DNA of 9,074 bases, taken from assembly GCA_947474905.1 (NCBI GenBank), contig CANJKQ010000018.1, positions 1 through 9,074 on the forward strand, written 5' to 3'. Shown in pieces: positions 1-6,040 of this stretch. Made by a program: the position numbers and the translations under genes. The notes beneath the pieces are model-generated. The model worked only from the letters and a program-made list of their open reading frames with translations. It did no database searches and was not told where the DNA came from. Position 1 is the stretch's first letter, and every line of letters begins with the position of its first letter. Source of the stretch: Pseudomonadota bacterium. Its GTDB lineage: Bacteria; Pseudomonadota; Alphaproteobacteria; Sphingomonadales; Sphingomonadaceae.

Positions 1-828
1 GAAATCGTCCACAACAAGTTCGTCGTCGACACACTGAAGGAAAAAGGCGCGATCTTCGTCGAAGAGCTCGAAGAAGTGCCCGATGGCGTGCCGGTGGTGT
101 TTTCCGCGCATGGCGTGCCCAAGGCCGTGCCCGCTAAGGCGGATGAGCGCGGGCTGACCTATCTCGACGCCACCTGCCCGCTCGTCTCCAAAGTTCACCG
201 CCAGGCAGAGCGTCTGGTTGAAGCGGGGCGGCATATCGTCTTTGTCGGCCATGCCGGCCACCCCGAAGTGATCGGCACTTTTGGCCAGGTGCCCCCGGGC
301 GCGATGAGCCTGGTCGAGACGCTGGAAGAAGCCGAAGCATTCCAACCGGCCGATCCCGGCAATCTCGCCTTTCTGACGCAGACGACCTTGTCGGTCGATG
401 ACACTGCCGAGATCGTCAATGTGCTGATGCAGCGCTTCCCCAATATCAAGCCGCCCCGCGGGGAGGATATTTGCTACGCCACATCGAACCGCCAGGCAGC
501 GGTGAAGGCCATCGCGCATGAATGCGACGCGATGCTGGTAATCGGCGCGGCCAATTCGTCCAACTCGGTGCGGCTGGTCGAGGTGGCCGAGCGCCAGGGC
601 ACGCGCGCCAGGCTGATCCCGCGTGCAGAGGAACTGGACTGGACGTGGCTGGAAGGCGTGAAGACGCTGGGCATCACCGCTGGCGCTTCGGCGCCCGAAG
701 TGCTGGTGCGCGAATTGGTCAACAAGCTCGCCGAGCATTATGCGATCACCGAGCGCGAAGTCGAAACGACGCGCGAAGTGATGCAGTTCAAGCTGCCGCG
801 CGGGCTGGAAGCCGCCGCTGCTGCTTGA
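1..828 (+). CDS. ispH: 4-hydroxy-3-methylbut-2-enyl diphosphate reductase (IspH), 5'-truncated
   Basis: This is the last enzyme of the MEP isoprenoid pathway, a cytosolic [4Fe-4S] protein that reduces HMBPP to IPP and DMAPP. The frame is open from base 1, so the start and about 40-45 N-terminal residues, including the first cluster cysteine, lie outside the window; 275 residues are present. Family signatures are in order: EIVHNKFVV at fragment residues 1-9 (His4 matches the conserved substrate-binding His), SAHGV (His37), DATCPLV (Cys59, second cluster ligand), [11 protein letters not shown] (His87, and Glu89 as the catalytic Glu), ICYATSNRQ (Cys158, third cluster ligand) and [12 protein letters not shown]. 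The stop is TGA at 826-828. The C-terminus ends in a short Ala run. The gene precedes thrB and rnhA in the same direction, an order I recall as common in alphaproteobacteria. All visible catalytic residues are intact, so the gene looks functional apart from the window cut. Confidence 0.97.
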   Translation, partial: EIVHNKFVVDTLKEKGAIFVEELEEVPDGVPVVFSAHGVPKAVPAKADERGLTYLDATCPLVSKVHRQAERLVEAGRHIVFVGHAGHPEVIGTFGQVPPGAMSLVETLEEAEAFQPADPGNLAFLTQTTLSVDDTAEIVNVLMQRFPNIKPPRGEDICYATSNRQAAVKAIAHECDAMLVIGAANSSNSVRLVEVAERQGTRARLIPRAEELDWTWLEGVKTLGITAGASAPEVLVRELVNKLAEHYAITEREVETTREVMQFKLPRGLEAAAAA

Positions 829-846
829 GCATTCGGCGTTGAGGCC

Positions 847-934
847 AAGCCCTGCAGCCGTTCGCCCTGAGCCTGTCGAAGGGCGGCCCTTCTTGGCGAG
901 GAAGTGCAGGGCTTCGACAAGCTCAGCCCGACCG
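847..934. repeat. REP-like imperfect inverted repeat between ispH and thrB
   Basis: The 145-base gap after ispH contains no gene. It holds two inverted copies of a short motif. The left copy (859-883) has the core CTGAGCCTGTCGAAG, and the right copy (910-934) reads its reverse complement with one core change (CTTCGACAAGCTCAG); overall 19 of 25 positions pair. A second exact pair, AAGCCCTGCA at 847-856 with TGCAGGGCTT at 905-914, and a small hairpin around 877-892 (AAGGG-CGG-CCCTT) offer alternative folds. I recognise this type of motif as a dispersed intergenic repeat in sphingomonads. It sits 18 bases after the ispH stop and could attenuate or terminate transcription, but there is no U-tract. 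Confidence 0.75.
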
Positions 935-973
935 GGGATGGGGATGAATTTTACCGCGCGATATGGCCCATAG

Positions 974-1854
974 ATGGCCGTTTACACCCAGGTTTCCGCC
1001 GAAGCGCTGGCCGATTTCCTGACGCGCTATGACGTTGGCGCGCTCGTCTCGGCCAAGGGCATTGCCGAGGGCGTGGAGAACAGCAACTATCTGGTCGACA
1101 CAAGCGACGACCGCTTCATCCTGACGCTGTATGAAAAGCGCGTATCGGCGACAGACTTGCCCTTTTTCCTGGCGCTGCTCGATCACCTTGCCGCCAAGGG
1201 CCTGCCCGTGCCGCCCGCGATCAAGGACCGCACGGGCACCGAAATCCAGCAATTATGCGGGCGACCGGCCTGTCTGATCAAATTCCTGCCCGGCGTATCG
1301 GTGTCGCATCCCACCCCGGCGCAGGCCCGCGCGGCGGGCGGGGCGCTGGGAGCGCTGCACCTGGCGGCGGCCGATTTCGCGCCGACGCGCGCCAATTCAA
1401 TGGGGGCGCCAAGTTGGCAGCCGCTGTTCGATAAATGCGGCGATGATCTCGATCGCATCGCGCCCGGCTTGCACGCGCGCAGCCGCCCCTTGCTGGCCGA
1501 AACGCTGGCGGCCTGGCCGACAGAGGCGGCGCTACCAATCGGCGCGATTCATGCCGATCTGTTCCCCGACAATGTGCTGATGCTGGGCGATCAGGTGACG
1601 GGGCTGATCGACTTCTATTTCGCCTGTACCGATTTTCGCGCTTATGATCTTGCCGTCATGCACAGCGCCTGGGCGTTTGATGCCAGCGGCGATCGCTTTG
1701 ACCCGGCGGTTGGCGCGGCGCGTGCTTGCGCTTTTTCCTCAGCCGCGCCTGGGATTGGCTCAACACCCCGGCCGATGCGCTGGTGACGCGGAAAGACCCG
1801 CTCGCCTATCTGCGCCGTTACCATCATTATGCCGCCAACACCGCGTTCGCATGA
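974..1854 (+). pseudogene. thrB: Homoserine kinase ThrB (APH-fold type), disrupted by an internal deletion/frameshift
   Basis: Homoserine kinase phosphorylates L-homoserine on the path to threonine. This is the aminoglycoside-phosphotransferase-fold type found in alphaproteobacteria and pseudomonads, not the GHMP type. From ATG 974 the protein shows GIAEGVENSNYLV near residue 31, the catalytic loop HADLFPDN (His193, Asp195, Asn200) and the metal-binding Asp of LIDF (Asp213). It matches the family to about FDPAVGAA (residue 249, base 1720). It then becomes unrelated sequence and stops at 1784-1786, for 270 residues against about 320 in the family. The missing C-terminus appears in another frame from 1714: a 46-residue tail with [30 protein letters not shown] and a stop TGA at 1852-1854 overlapping the rnhA ATG. 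About 25 family residues (the ALLAGY...RPL...LP.LARG region) are absent at the junction. No strong ribosome site precedes 974. A real inactivating deletion or an assembly error are the two explanations; I cannot separate them here. Confidence 0.88.
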
Positions 1855-2309
1855 CCGAGCTGCCGCTGGTTGAAATCGCCACCGATGGCGCGTGCAAGGG
1901 CAATCCCGGGCCGGGCGGCTGGGGCGTCGTGCTGCGCTTTGGCGCGACCGAGCGCGAGCTGTCCGGCGGCGAGCCTGCCACCACGAACAACCGCATGGAG
2001 TTGACCGCCGCGATTGAGGGGCTGCGCGCGCTGAAGCGGCCCTGCCGCGTCACCCTTTCCACCGACAGCCGTTACGTCATGGATGGCCTGACCAAATGGA
2101 TCCATGGCTGGCAGCGCAACGGCTGGAAAACCGCCGACAAAAAGCCGGTGAAGAATGCCGATCTGTGGCAGGCGCTGGTTGAGGCGGCGCGGCCGCACCG
2201 CATCGAGTGGCAATGGGTCAAGGGCCATGCCGGCCACCCCGACAATGAACGCGCCGACAAACTGGCGAGCGATGCGGCAAAGGCGGTCGGTCAGGCGAGC
2301 AGCAACTAG
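1851..2309 (+). CDS. rnhA: Ribonuclease HI
   Basis: This cytosolic endonuclease cuts the RNA strand of RNA-DNA hybrids (R-loops, primer remnants) with two metal ions. The 152-residue product has the usual length for bacterial RNase HI. All catalytic residues are visible: Asp12 ([15 protein letters not shown]), Glu50 (NNRMELTAA), Asp72 (STDSRYV) and Asp136 (DNERADKLA), plus His126 in KGHAGHPDN. The basic handle is present around [24 protein letters not shown] (residues 83-106). The start at 1851 is set by homology and by the ATGA overlap with the ancestral thrB stop, which suggests translational coupling. Because the current thrB frame stops at 1786, that coupling would be lost unless ribosomes reinitiate. 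An upstream in-frame ATG at 1644 exists, but the added sequence is only out-of-frame thrB. Confidence 0.97.
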   Translation: MTELPLVEIATDGACKGNPGPGGWGVVLRFGATERELSGGEPATTNNRMELTAAIEGLRALKRPCRVTLSTDSRYVMDGLTKWIHGWQRNGWKTADKKPVKNADLWQALVEAARPHRIEWQWVKGHAGHPDNERADKLASDAAKAVGQASSN

Positions 2310-2311
2310 TC

Positions 2312-2372
2312 GTCACCCCAGCGCAAGCTGGGGCCTGGTGCCGCAAGCGACCCCAGCTTTCGCTGGGGTGAC
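2312..2372. terminator. Inverted repeat between convergent genes, probable bidirectional terminator
   Basis: Two 22-base arms, 2312-2333 and 2351-2372, are reverse complements with a single mismatch and are separated by 17 bases. Each arm also contains its own small palindrome (CCCCAGC-AAGCTGGGG), so the DNA can fold as one long stem or two hairpins. It begins 3 bases after the rnhA stop and ends 3 bases before the end of the oppositely oriented oxidoreductase, where a shared terminator is expected. There is no clear T-tract on the + side. I recall this motif as a dispersed repeat in sphingomonad and related genomes, so termination may be a secondary use of a REP-like element. Confidence 0.7.
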
Positions 2373-2375
2373 AGA

Positions 2376-3479
2376 TCAAGCTAAAAACCGCCCCGGGTGA
2401 TAGGGCGCCGCATCAATCCCTACCGCAATCGGCGCGGGCGCTTCCCCGGTCATCAGCGCTGCACACAAAGCCGCCGCTGCGGGCGCCGTCTGAATGCCAT
2501 AGCCGCCTTGCCCTGCGCACCAGAAAAAGCCTGGCGCCGCCGGATCGAAGCCGTAAACCGGCAATCGATCGGGCGCAAAGCTGCGCAGCCCCGCCCATTT
2601 GCGCTCGACCGCGACGACCCGCCAGTCGGTCACCGTTTCAAACCGGTCGATTGCCATCGCAACGTCGATCTCCTCAGGCGCGGCGTCGCCGGGCTCGACC
2701 GGGGTTTCGTCATGCGGGCACAGCCAGAGGCGGTTGGGGCCTTCGGGCCGGAAATAATAGGTGCCGGCAATGTCCATGGTCAGCGGCAGCGTATCGGGCA
2801 CGTCGTCGCCATCGACGCGGACCTGCGCAATGGTGCGGCGCTTGGGCGTGATGCCGATGGGCCGGGCGCCCGCCATCGCCGCGATGTGATCGGCCCAGGC
2901 ACCGGCGGCATTCACGATCACATCCGCTGTGATCGACCATTGCCCCGCCGTCAGCCGCCAGCCACTGCCCGCCCGCTCGATCCGGTCAAGCCGCCGATCG
3001 GTGACGAGCGTGCCGCCCGCCCGCTTGAACTGCCCCAGCACCGCGCCATGCAGCCCGCCAACATCGATGTCGGCGCCCAGTTTCTCGAGCACGCCCGCGA
3101 CCAGCACCGGCGTCGCGCGCGGCACCCAGCGGCGAATGCCGTCATGGTCCAACCGTTCAAGATCGACGCCGATTGCCCGGTAATTCGCCTCGAACGTGTC
3201 GAGCAGGTCAATCGTGCCGGCCTCCGCGACTTCGAGCGAATGGCGCGGTTTCAGAAACCCGCCCTCCTCCAATGCGGCGTGCGAGGCGCGTGTCAATGGC
3301 TGGACGAGCGGTCCGCCCAGCGTCTCATGCCAGAACGCCGCTGATCGGCCGGTAGAGTGATAGCCGGGGATTGTTTCCGCCTCGATCAGCACGACCCGCG
3401 CCTTGGGCGACAGCGCCGCCGCCAGGCTGGCCCCGGCAATCCCCGCGCCGATAATCGCAATGTCGAACCGGTCGCTCAT
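2376..3479 (-). CDS. FAD-dependent oxidoreductase, DAO family (D-arginine dehydrogenase-like)
   Basis: This is a 367-residue flavoprotein of the glycine/D-amino-acid oxidase (DAO) family. The N-terminus carries the FAD dinucleotide fold: IIGAGIAGAS with Gly11, Gly13 and Gly16, then Glu33 at the end of beta-2 for the ribose. Next come PGYHSTGRSAAFW (residues 38-50), VNAAGAWADHIAAMAGARPIGITPKRRT mid-protein, WAGLRSFAPDRLPVYGFD, and the C-terminal FAD loop GQGGYGIQT (323-331). This layout closely resembles Pseudomonas D-arginine dehydrogenase (DauA), which deaminates D-amino acids to 2-oxo acids. Substrate cannot be assigned, because the residues after SAA (Phe-Trp here) differ from what I recall in DauA. 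There is no signal peptide, so it is likely cytosolic. Its ATG overlaps the stop of the upstream hydrolase by 4 bases (ATGA), so the two are probably translated together. Confidence 0.9.
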   Translation of the reverse strand: MSDRFDIAIIGAGIAGASLAAALSPKARVVLIEAETIPGYHSTGRSAAFWHETLGGPLVQPLTRASHAALEEGGFLKPRHSLEVAEAGTIDLLDTFEANYRAIGVDLERLDHDGIRRWVPRATPVLVAGVLEKLGADIDVGGLHGAVLGQFKRAGGTLVTDRRLDRIERAGSGWRLTAGQWSITADVIVNAAGAWADHIAAMAGARPIGITPKRRTIAQVRVDGDDVPDTLPLTMDIAGTYYFRPEGPNRLWLCPHDETPVEPGDAAPEEIDVAMAIDRFETVTDWRVVAVERKWAGLRSFAPDRLPVYGFDPAAPGFFWCAGQGGYGIQTAPAAAALCAALMTGEAPAPIAVGIDAAPYHPGRFLA

Positions 3480-4426
3480 GCCCCGGCCTTGGCGCGCGAT
3501 GACAGGAAAATATCGATCTCCCCAATGGCGCGATTGCGGACGATATCCGCCTCGCGCAAGATTTCATGCGCCGATTCCTTGCCAAAGCGCACCACGCGCA
3601 CATCAGGCAGCCTGGCCGCGACCGCCAGGGCGTGGCGCGGGTTGACCAGCTGATCGGCCATGGCGACCACCATCAACGTGGGCACCCGCATCGATTTCAG
3701 GCGCGGGTCGGCGCGCAACTGGCGGGTCGAGGCAAACGCCTCGATCACCCAGCGCCAACTAGGCGGCCCGAGCAACAGCCGTTCATCGGCCGATTGCCAC
3801 CACAGCTCATCCTCATAGCGCGTGCGGTCATGCGTCAGCAGCGACTGGCGCGTTTCGAGCGTGCCGGGCTTCTCATTCGCTTTCCACGCCGGTCGGGCAT
3901 CGTTGCCGATGCCGCCGATGATCCGCGCGACCCGCTCCCCCAGGCGCGGGCCGAGCGGGCTGCGCACCCCCAGCATCGGGGCGACCAGCACGGCGGCATC
4001 GGGCGTCGCGGCGCCTTCGGTCATGGCGCGCAGCACCAGGTGACCGCCCATTGAATGGCCCATCAACACCTTGGGGCCGGGCGCAGCTGCCGCCCAATCC
4101 GCCCAGAAGGCGCGGAAATCGGCAATATACTGCGCAAAGTCATCGATATGGCCGACATGAGCAGCGGGCGACATTCGCCCTGAGCCGCCCTGTCCCCGCC
4201 AATCGAGCGAGCTGATTGACCAGCCCTGTTCGTGCCAATGGGCGAACAGCTCCAGATATTTTTCGAAAATGTCGCCCCGCCCGCCCTGCCACAGGATGCG
4301 CCCGCGCGGTTGGGCGGCTTCGGATGGCCAGTCAAACCGGCGAAATGCCCACCCATCGGGGCCGGTCCAGCCGGAAATACGGGCAGTGGCGGGAATCGCG
4401 CGGCGATACAGCGTCGGACTCAACAT
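3476..4426 (-). CDS. Alpha/beta hydrolase, lysophospholipase (PldB)-like
   Basis: This is a 316-residue serine hydrolase of the monoacylglycerol lipase/lysophospholipase L2 group. Visible elements are the family DWRGQGGSGR loop (residues 75-84), the nucleophile elbow GHSMGG with Ser125, the acid Asp258 in VVAMADQLVN, and the catalytic His287 in KESAHEIL. A cap-like region with many Trp and charged residues lies between about 150 and 245. No signal peptide or membrane segment is seen. The natural substrate is unknown; lysophospholipids or monoacylglycerols would fit the family. The start at 4426 is the only suitable ATG before the conserved core, though its ribosome site is weak. It is first in a two-gene minus-strand operon with the DAO-type oxidoreductase and diverges from cpaA across 48 bases. 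Confidence 0.9.
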   Translation of the reverse strand: MLSPTLYRRAIPATARISGWTGPDGWAFRRFDWPSEAAQPRGRILWQGGRGDIFEKYLELFAHWHEQGWSISSLDWRGQGGSGRMSPAAHVGHIDDFAQYIADFRAFWADWAAAAPGPKVLMGHSMGGHLVLRAMTEGAATPDAAVLVAPMLGVRSPLGPRLGERVARIIGGIGNDARPAWKANEKPGTLETRQSLLTHDRTRYEDELWWQSADERLLLGPPSWRWVIEAFASTRQLRADPRLKSMRVPTLMVVAMADQLVNPRHALAVAARLPDVRVVRFGKESAHEILREADIVRNRAIGEIDIFLSSRAKAGA

Positions 4427-4474
4427 GTTCGATGGTTACTTTTTAGCAAGCCATCGCGTCTAGGGGATAGCGCC
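4427..4474. promoter_or_regulatory. Divergent intergenic region, hydrolase operon versus cpa operon
   Basis: These 48 bases separate the starts of the minus-strand hydrolase and cpaA, so at least part of each promoter should lie here or inside the neighbouring coding sequence. I could not make out convincing -35/-10 boxes. A perfect 6-base inverted repeat, CGATGG at 4430-4435 with CCATCG at 4451-4456 around a T-rich 15-base spacer, could be an operator or mRNA hairpin, but at this length chance is possible. No pilin gene fits here. Confidence 0.4.
4462..4468 (+). promoter_or_regulatory. Ribosome binding site deciding the cpaA start
   Basis: AGGGGAT ends 6 bases before ATG 4475 (8 bases from the AGGGG core). 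It supports this start over the in-frame ATG far upstream at 4232, which lies inside the antisense hydrolase gene. Confidence 0.7.
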
Positions 4475-4948
4475 ATGGTCTGGGGCTATCTTTCGATTGC
4501 GTTGCTGGCTGTGCTGGCGCTGCTGCTGGTATCGGCCGGGGTTGAGGACGCGCGCACCCGCGAAATCGCCAACTGGAAAAACGCCGCCATCGCGCTGCTC
4601 GCGCCGCTTTGGTGGTATGCCAATGGGTTAGACCCTTGGCCGGCGATGGCGTGGCAACTGGGCATTGGCTTTGGCGTGTTCGCGCTGTTCTGCGCGGCCT
4701 TTTATCTTGGCCAGATGGGCGGCGGCGATGTGAAGCTGATCGGCGCGCTGGCGCTGTGGCTGCCCGCGCTGCCGTTGATGCACATGCTGGTGCTGATGTC
4801 GCTGCTGGGCGGCGCGCTGACGCTGGTCATGCTGGCGGACCATCATCTGCGGCACCGCCAGACCGCGCTGGAAGTACCCTATGGCGTCGCCATTGCGATG
4901 GCGGCGCTGATCGCGGTCCGGGAACCGCTTTTTAACCATTTAGGGTGA
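4475..4948 (+). CDS. cpaA: Prepilin peptidase CpaA/TadV (A24 aspartic protease)
   Basis: This inner-membrane aspartic protease removes the leader peptide of Flp-type prepilins and pseudopilins before Tad pilus assembly. The 157-residue product is the short form without the N-terminal methylase domain, as usual for CpaA/TadV. The two catalytic aspartates are visible: Asp25 in VEDARTREIANW and Asp85 in the GGGDVKL motif. About six hydrophobic segments occur, near residues 3-22, 36-48, 58-78, 88-101, 103-121 and 136-150, and the conserved VPYGVAIA signature is at 134-141. It starts the visible cpa operon; cpaB follows after 53 bases. The prepilin it would cleave is not encoded in this window. 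Confidence 0.95.
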   Translation: MVWGYLSIALLAVLALLLVSAGVEDARTREIANWKNAAIALLAPLWWYANGLDPWPAMAWQLGIGFGVFALFCAAFYLGQMGGGDVKLIGALALWLPALPLMHMLVLMSLLGGALTLVMLADHHLRHRQTALEVPYGVAIAMAALIAVREPLFNHLG

Positions 4949-4956
4949 ATGATTAA
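4932..4956. promoter_or_regulatory. Possible CtrA half-sites at the cpaA-cpaB junction
   Basis: TTAACCAT at 4932-4939, in the last codons of cpaA, and TTAAC at 4953-4957 resemble the TTAA-type half-sites bound by the alphaproteobacterial cell-cycle regulator CtrA, which controls pilus genes in Caulobacter. The spacing (17 bases between TTAA cores) does not fit the classical TTAA-N7-TTAA pair. This is only a weak suggestion; the ordinary cpaB ribosome site AGGA at 4993-4996 follows. Confidence 0.2.
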
Positions 4957-5001
4957 CGGCAGAAAAGCTCCGTCGGTCGAGTTCAAAGGGTCAGGAACGC
5001 C

Positions 5002-6039
5002 ATGGATAGTAGGAAGATCATGCTTCTGGTCGGGGCGCTGCTCGTTGCAGCGCTGTCGGCATTCATGGCGCGCAACCTCATCGCGGGATCGTCGGCGCCG
5101 CAGGCGGCCGCTGCTCCCTTGCCCGTTCCCGTCGACGGCCCCGAAGTACTCGTTGCGACCAAGGCGCTGCCCGTCGGCACGATCCTGGATGCAAGCTCGC
5201 TGAAGTTTCAGCCCTGGCCCAAGGAATTGGTCGGCAGTGCCTATTTCCTGCGCAAGAGCACCGATATGAAGTCGCTGCAGGGTACGGTGGTTCGCATCGC
5301 GATCACCGCTGGCCAGCCGGTGACGCAGGGCGCGCTGGTTCATCCTGGCGATCGCGGTTTTCTGGCGGCGGCGCTTGGGCCGGGCATGCGCGCGGTGACG
5401 GTGCCGATTTCGGGGGCCAGCGCGGTGGCGGGATTTGTCTTCCCGGGCGACCGCGTCGATCTGGTGTTGACCCAGTCGGTCGCGGGCGGCGGCGATGGCC
5501 CGCCGCTCAAGGTTTCGGAAACGGTGCTGCGCAACCTGCGCGTGCTCGCGACCGACCAGCGCACCGACAATGTCGATGAAAACGGCAAGACGGTCGTCCG
5601 CACCTTTTCAAACGTCACCGTCGAGGCAACACCGCAACTCGCCGAAAAACTCGCGGTGGTCCAGCAGCTGGGCACATTGTCGCTCGCGCTGCGCTCGATC
5701 GCCGACAACAGCCATGATCTTGAGGAAGCGATTGCCTCGGGCGACGTCAAAGTGCCCGACAGCAACGATCCCGATGCCGACAAGAAGATGATGGCCAAGG
5801 TCGCCTCCATGCCGACGGCCGGCAAATCCACCTTTGTCACCGGTGGTGAGGTGTCGCGGTTCCAGCGCACGACCGTGCCCGGCAAAGCGGTGGAATCGAC
5901 TGGCCCAATCGGCCCGGGTGGCCCCGGTGCGCCGGGGGCGCAGGGCGCGCAGGGCATCAATGGCACAATCGTCGGGCCGGTCATTCGTGTTGCGCGTGGC
6001 AACACCGTGACGGTGGTTCCGGTTGGGGGGAAGAACTGA
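5002..6039 (+). CDS. cpaB: Tad pilus assembly protein CpaB/RcpC
   Basis: CpaB/RcpC is an inner-membrane-anchored periplasmic protein thought to link the secretin CpaC to the rest of the Tad machine and possibly to bind peptidoglycan or glycan through its SAF domain. The 345-residue product has one N-terminal membrane anchor (about residues 6-24), an Ala/Pro linker (30-45), a SAF domain (about 47-112, starting PEVLVATKALPVGTILDASSL) and an RcpC domain (about 128-240, with MRAVTVPISGASAVAGFVFPGD-type sequence and VTVEATPQLAEKLAVVQQLGTLSLALR). A low-complexity linker leads to residues 301-321, a collagen-like Gly-X-Y run that I do not regard as a standard family element. It is followed by the end IRVARGNTVTVVPVGGKN. 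AGGA at 4993-4996 supports ATG 5002. The cpaC start lies one base beyond the stop, so expression is probably coupled. Confidence 0.94.
   Translation: MDSRKIMLLVGALLVAALSAFMARNLIAGSSAPQAAAAPLPVPVDGPEVLVATKALPVGTILDASSLKFQPWPKELVGSAYFLRKSTDMKSLQGTVVRIAITAGQPVTQGALVHPGDRGFLAAALGPGMRAVTVPISGASAVAGFVFPGDRVDLVLTQSVAGGGDGPPLKVSETVLRNLRVLATDQRTDNVDENGKTVVRTFSNVTVEATPQLAEKLAVVQQLGTLSLALRSIADNSHDLEEAIASGDVKVPDSNDPDADKKMMAKVASMPTAGKSTFVTGGEVSRFQRTTVPGKAVESTGPIGPGGPGAPGAQGAQGINGTIVGPVIRVARGNTVTVVPVGGKN
5902..5964 (+). other. Collagen-like Gly-X-Y segment encoded in cpaB
   Basis: Residues 301-321 of CpaB read GPIGPGGPGAPG then AQGAQGING. Counting glycine every third position gives two triplets, one shift of register, then five uninterrupted triplets (GGP GAP GAQ GAQ GIN). 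Proline occupies several X/Y places, as in bacterial collagen-like proteins. The run is short and could act as a flexible spacer or weak triple-helix seed before the conserved C-terminal beta strand. Confidence 0.75.
6025..6033 (+). promoter_or_regulatory. Ribosome binding site deciding the cpaC start
   Basis: The purine run GGGGGGAAG, inside the last codons of cpaB, ends 7 bases before ATG 6041. It favours 6041 over the in-frame ATGs at 6023 (inside cpaB, no site) and 6053. Confidence 0.75.
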
Positions 6040-6040
6040 A

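Noticed and set aside
738..920. Small minus-strand frame across the ispH end and the intergenic repeat
   Set aside because: Most of it is the repeat element and the antisense of ispH. It has no ribosome site or family pattern.
1644..1850. In-frame N-terminal extension of rnhA from ATG 1644
   Set aside because: The added sequence is thrB read out of frame. RNase HI homology begins right at ATG 1851, which also makes the typical ATGA overlap with the ancestral thrB stop.
2397..3344. Long plus-strand open frame opposite the oxidoreductase
   Set aside because: Its product is Arg/Pro/Ala-rich with no family pattern, while the opposite strand encodes a complete DAO flavoprotein. It is a high-GC shadow frame.
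4232..4474. Longer cpaA from ATG 4232
   Set aside because: The extra 81 residues overlap the antisense hydrolase and have no prepilin peptidase character. ATG 4475 has a ribosome site and starts directly at the first membrane segment.
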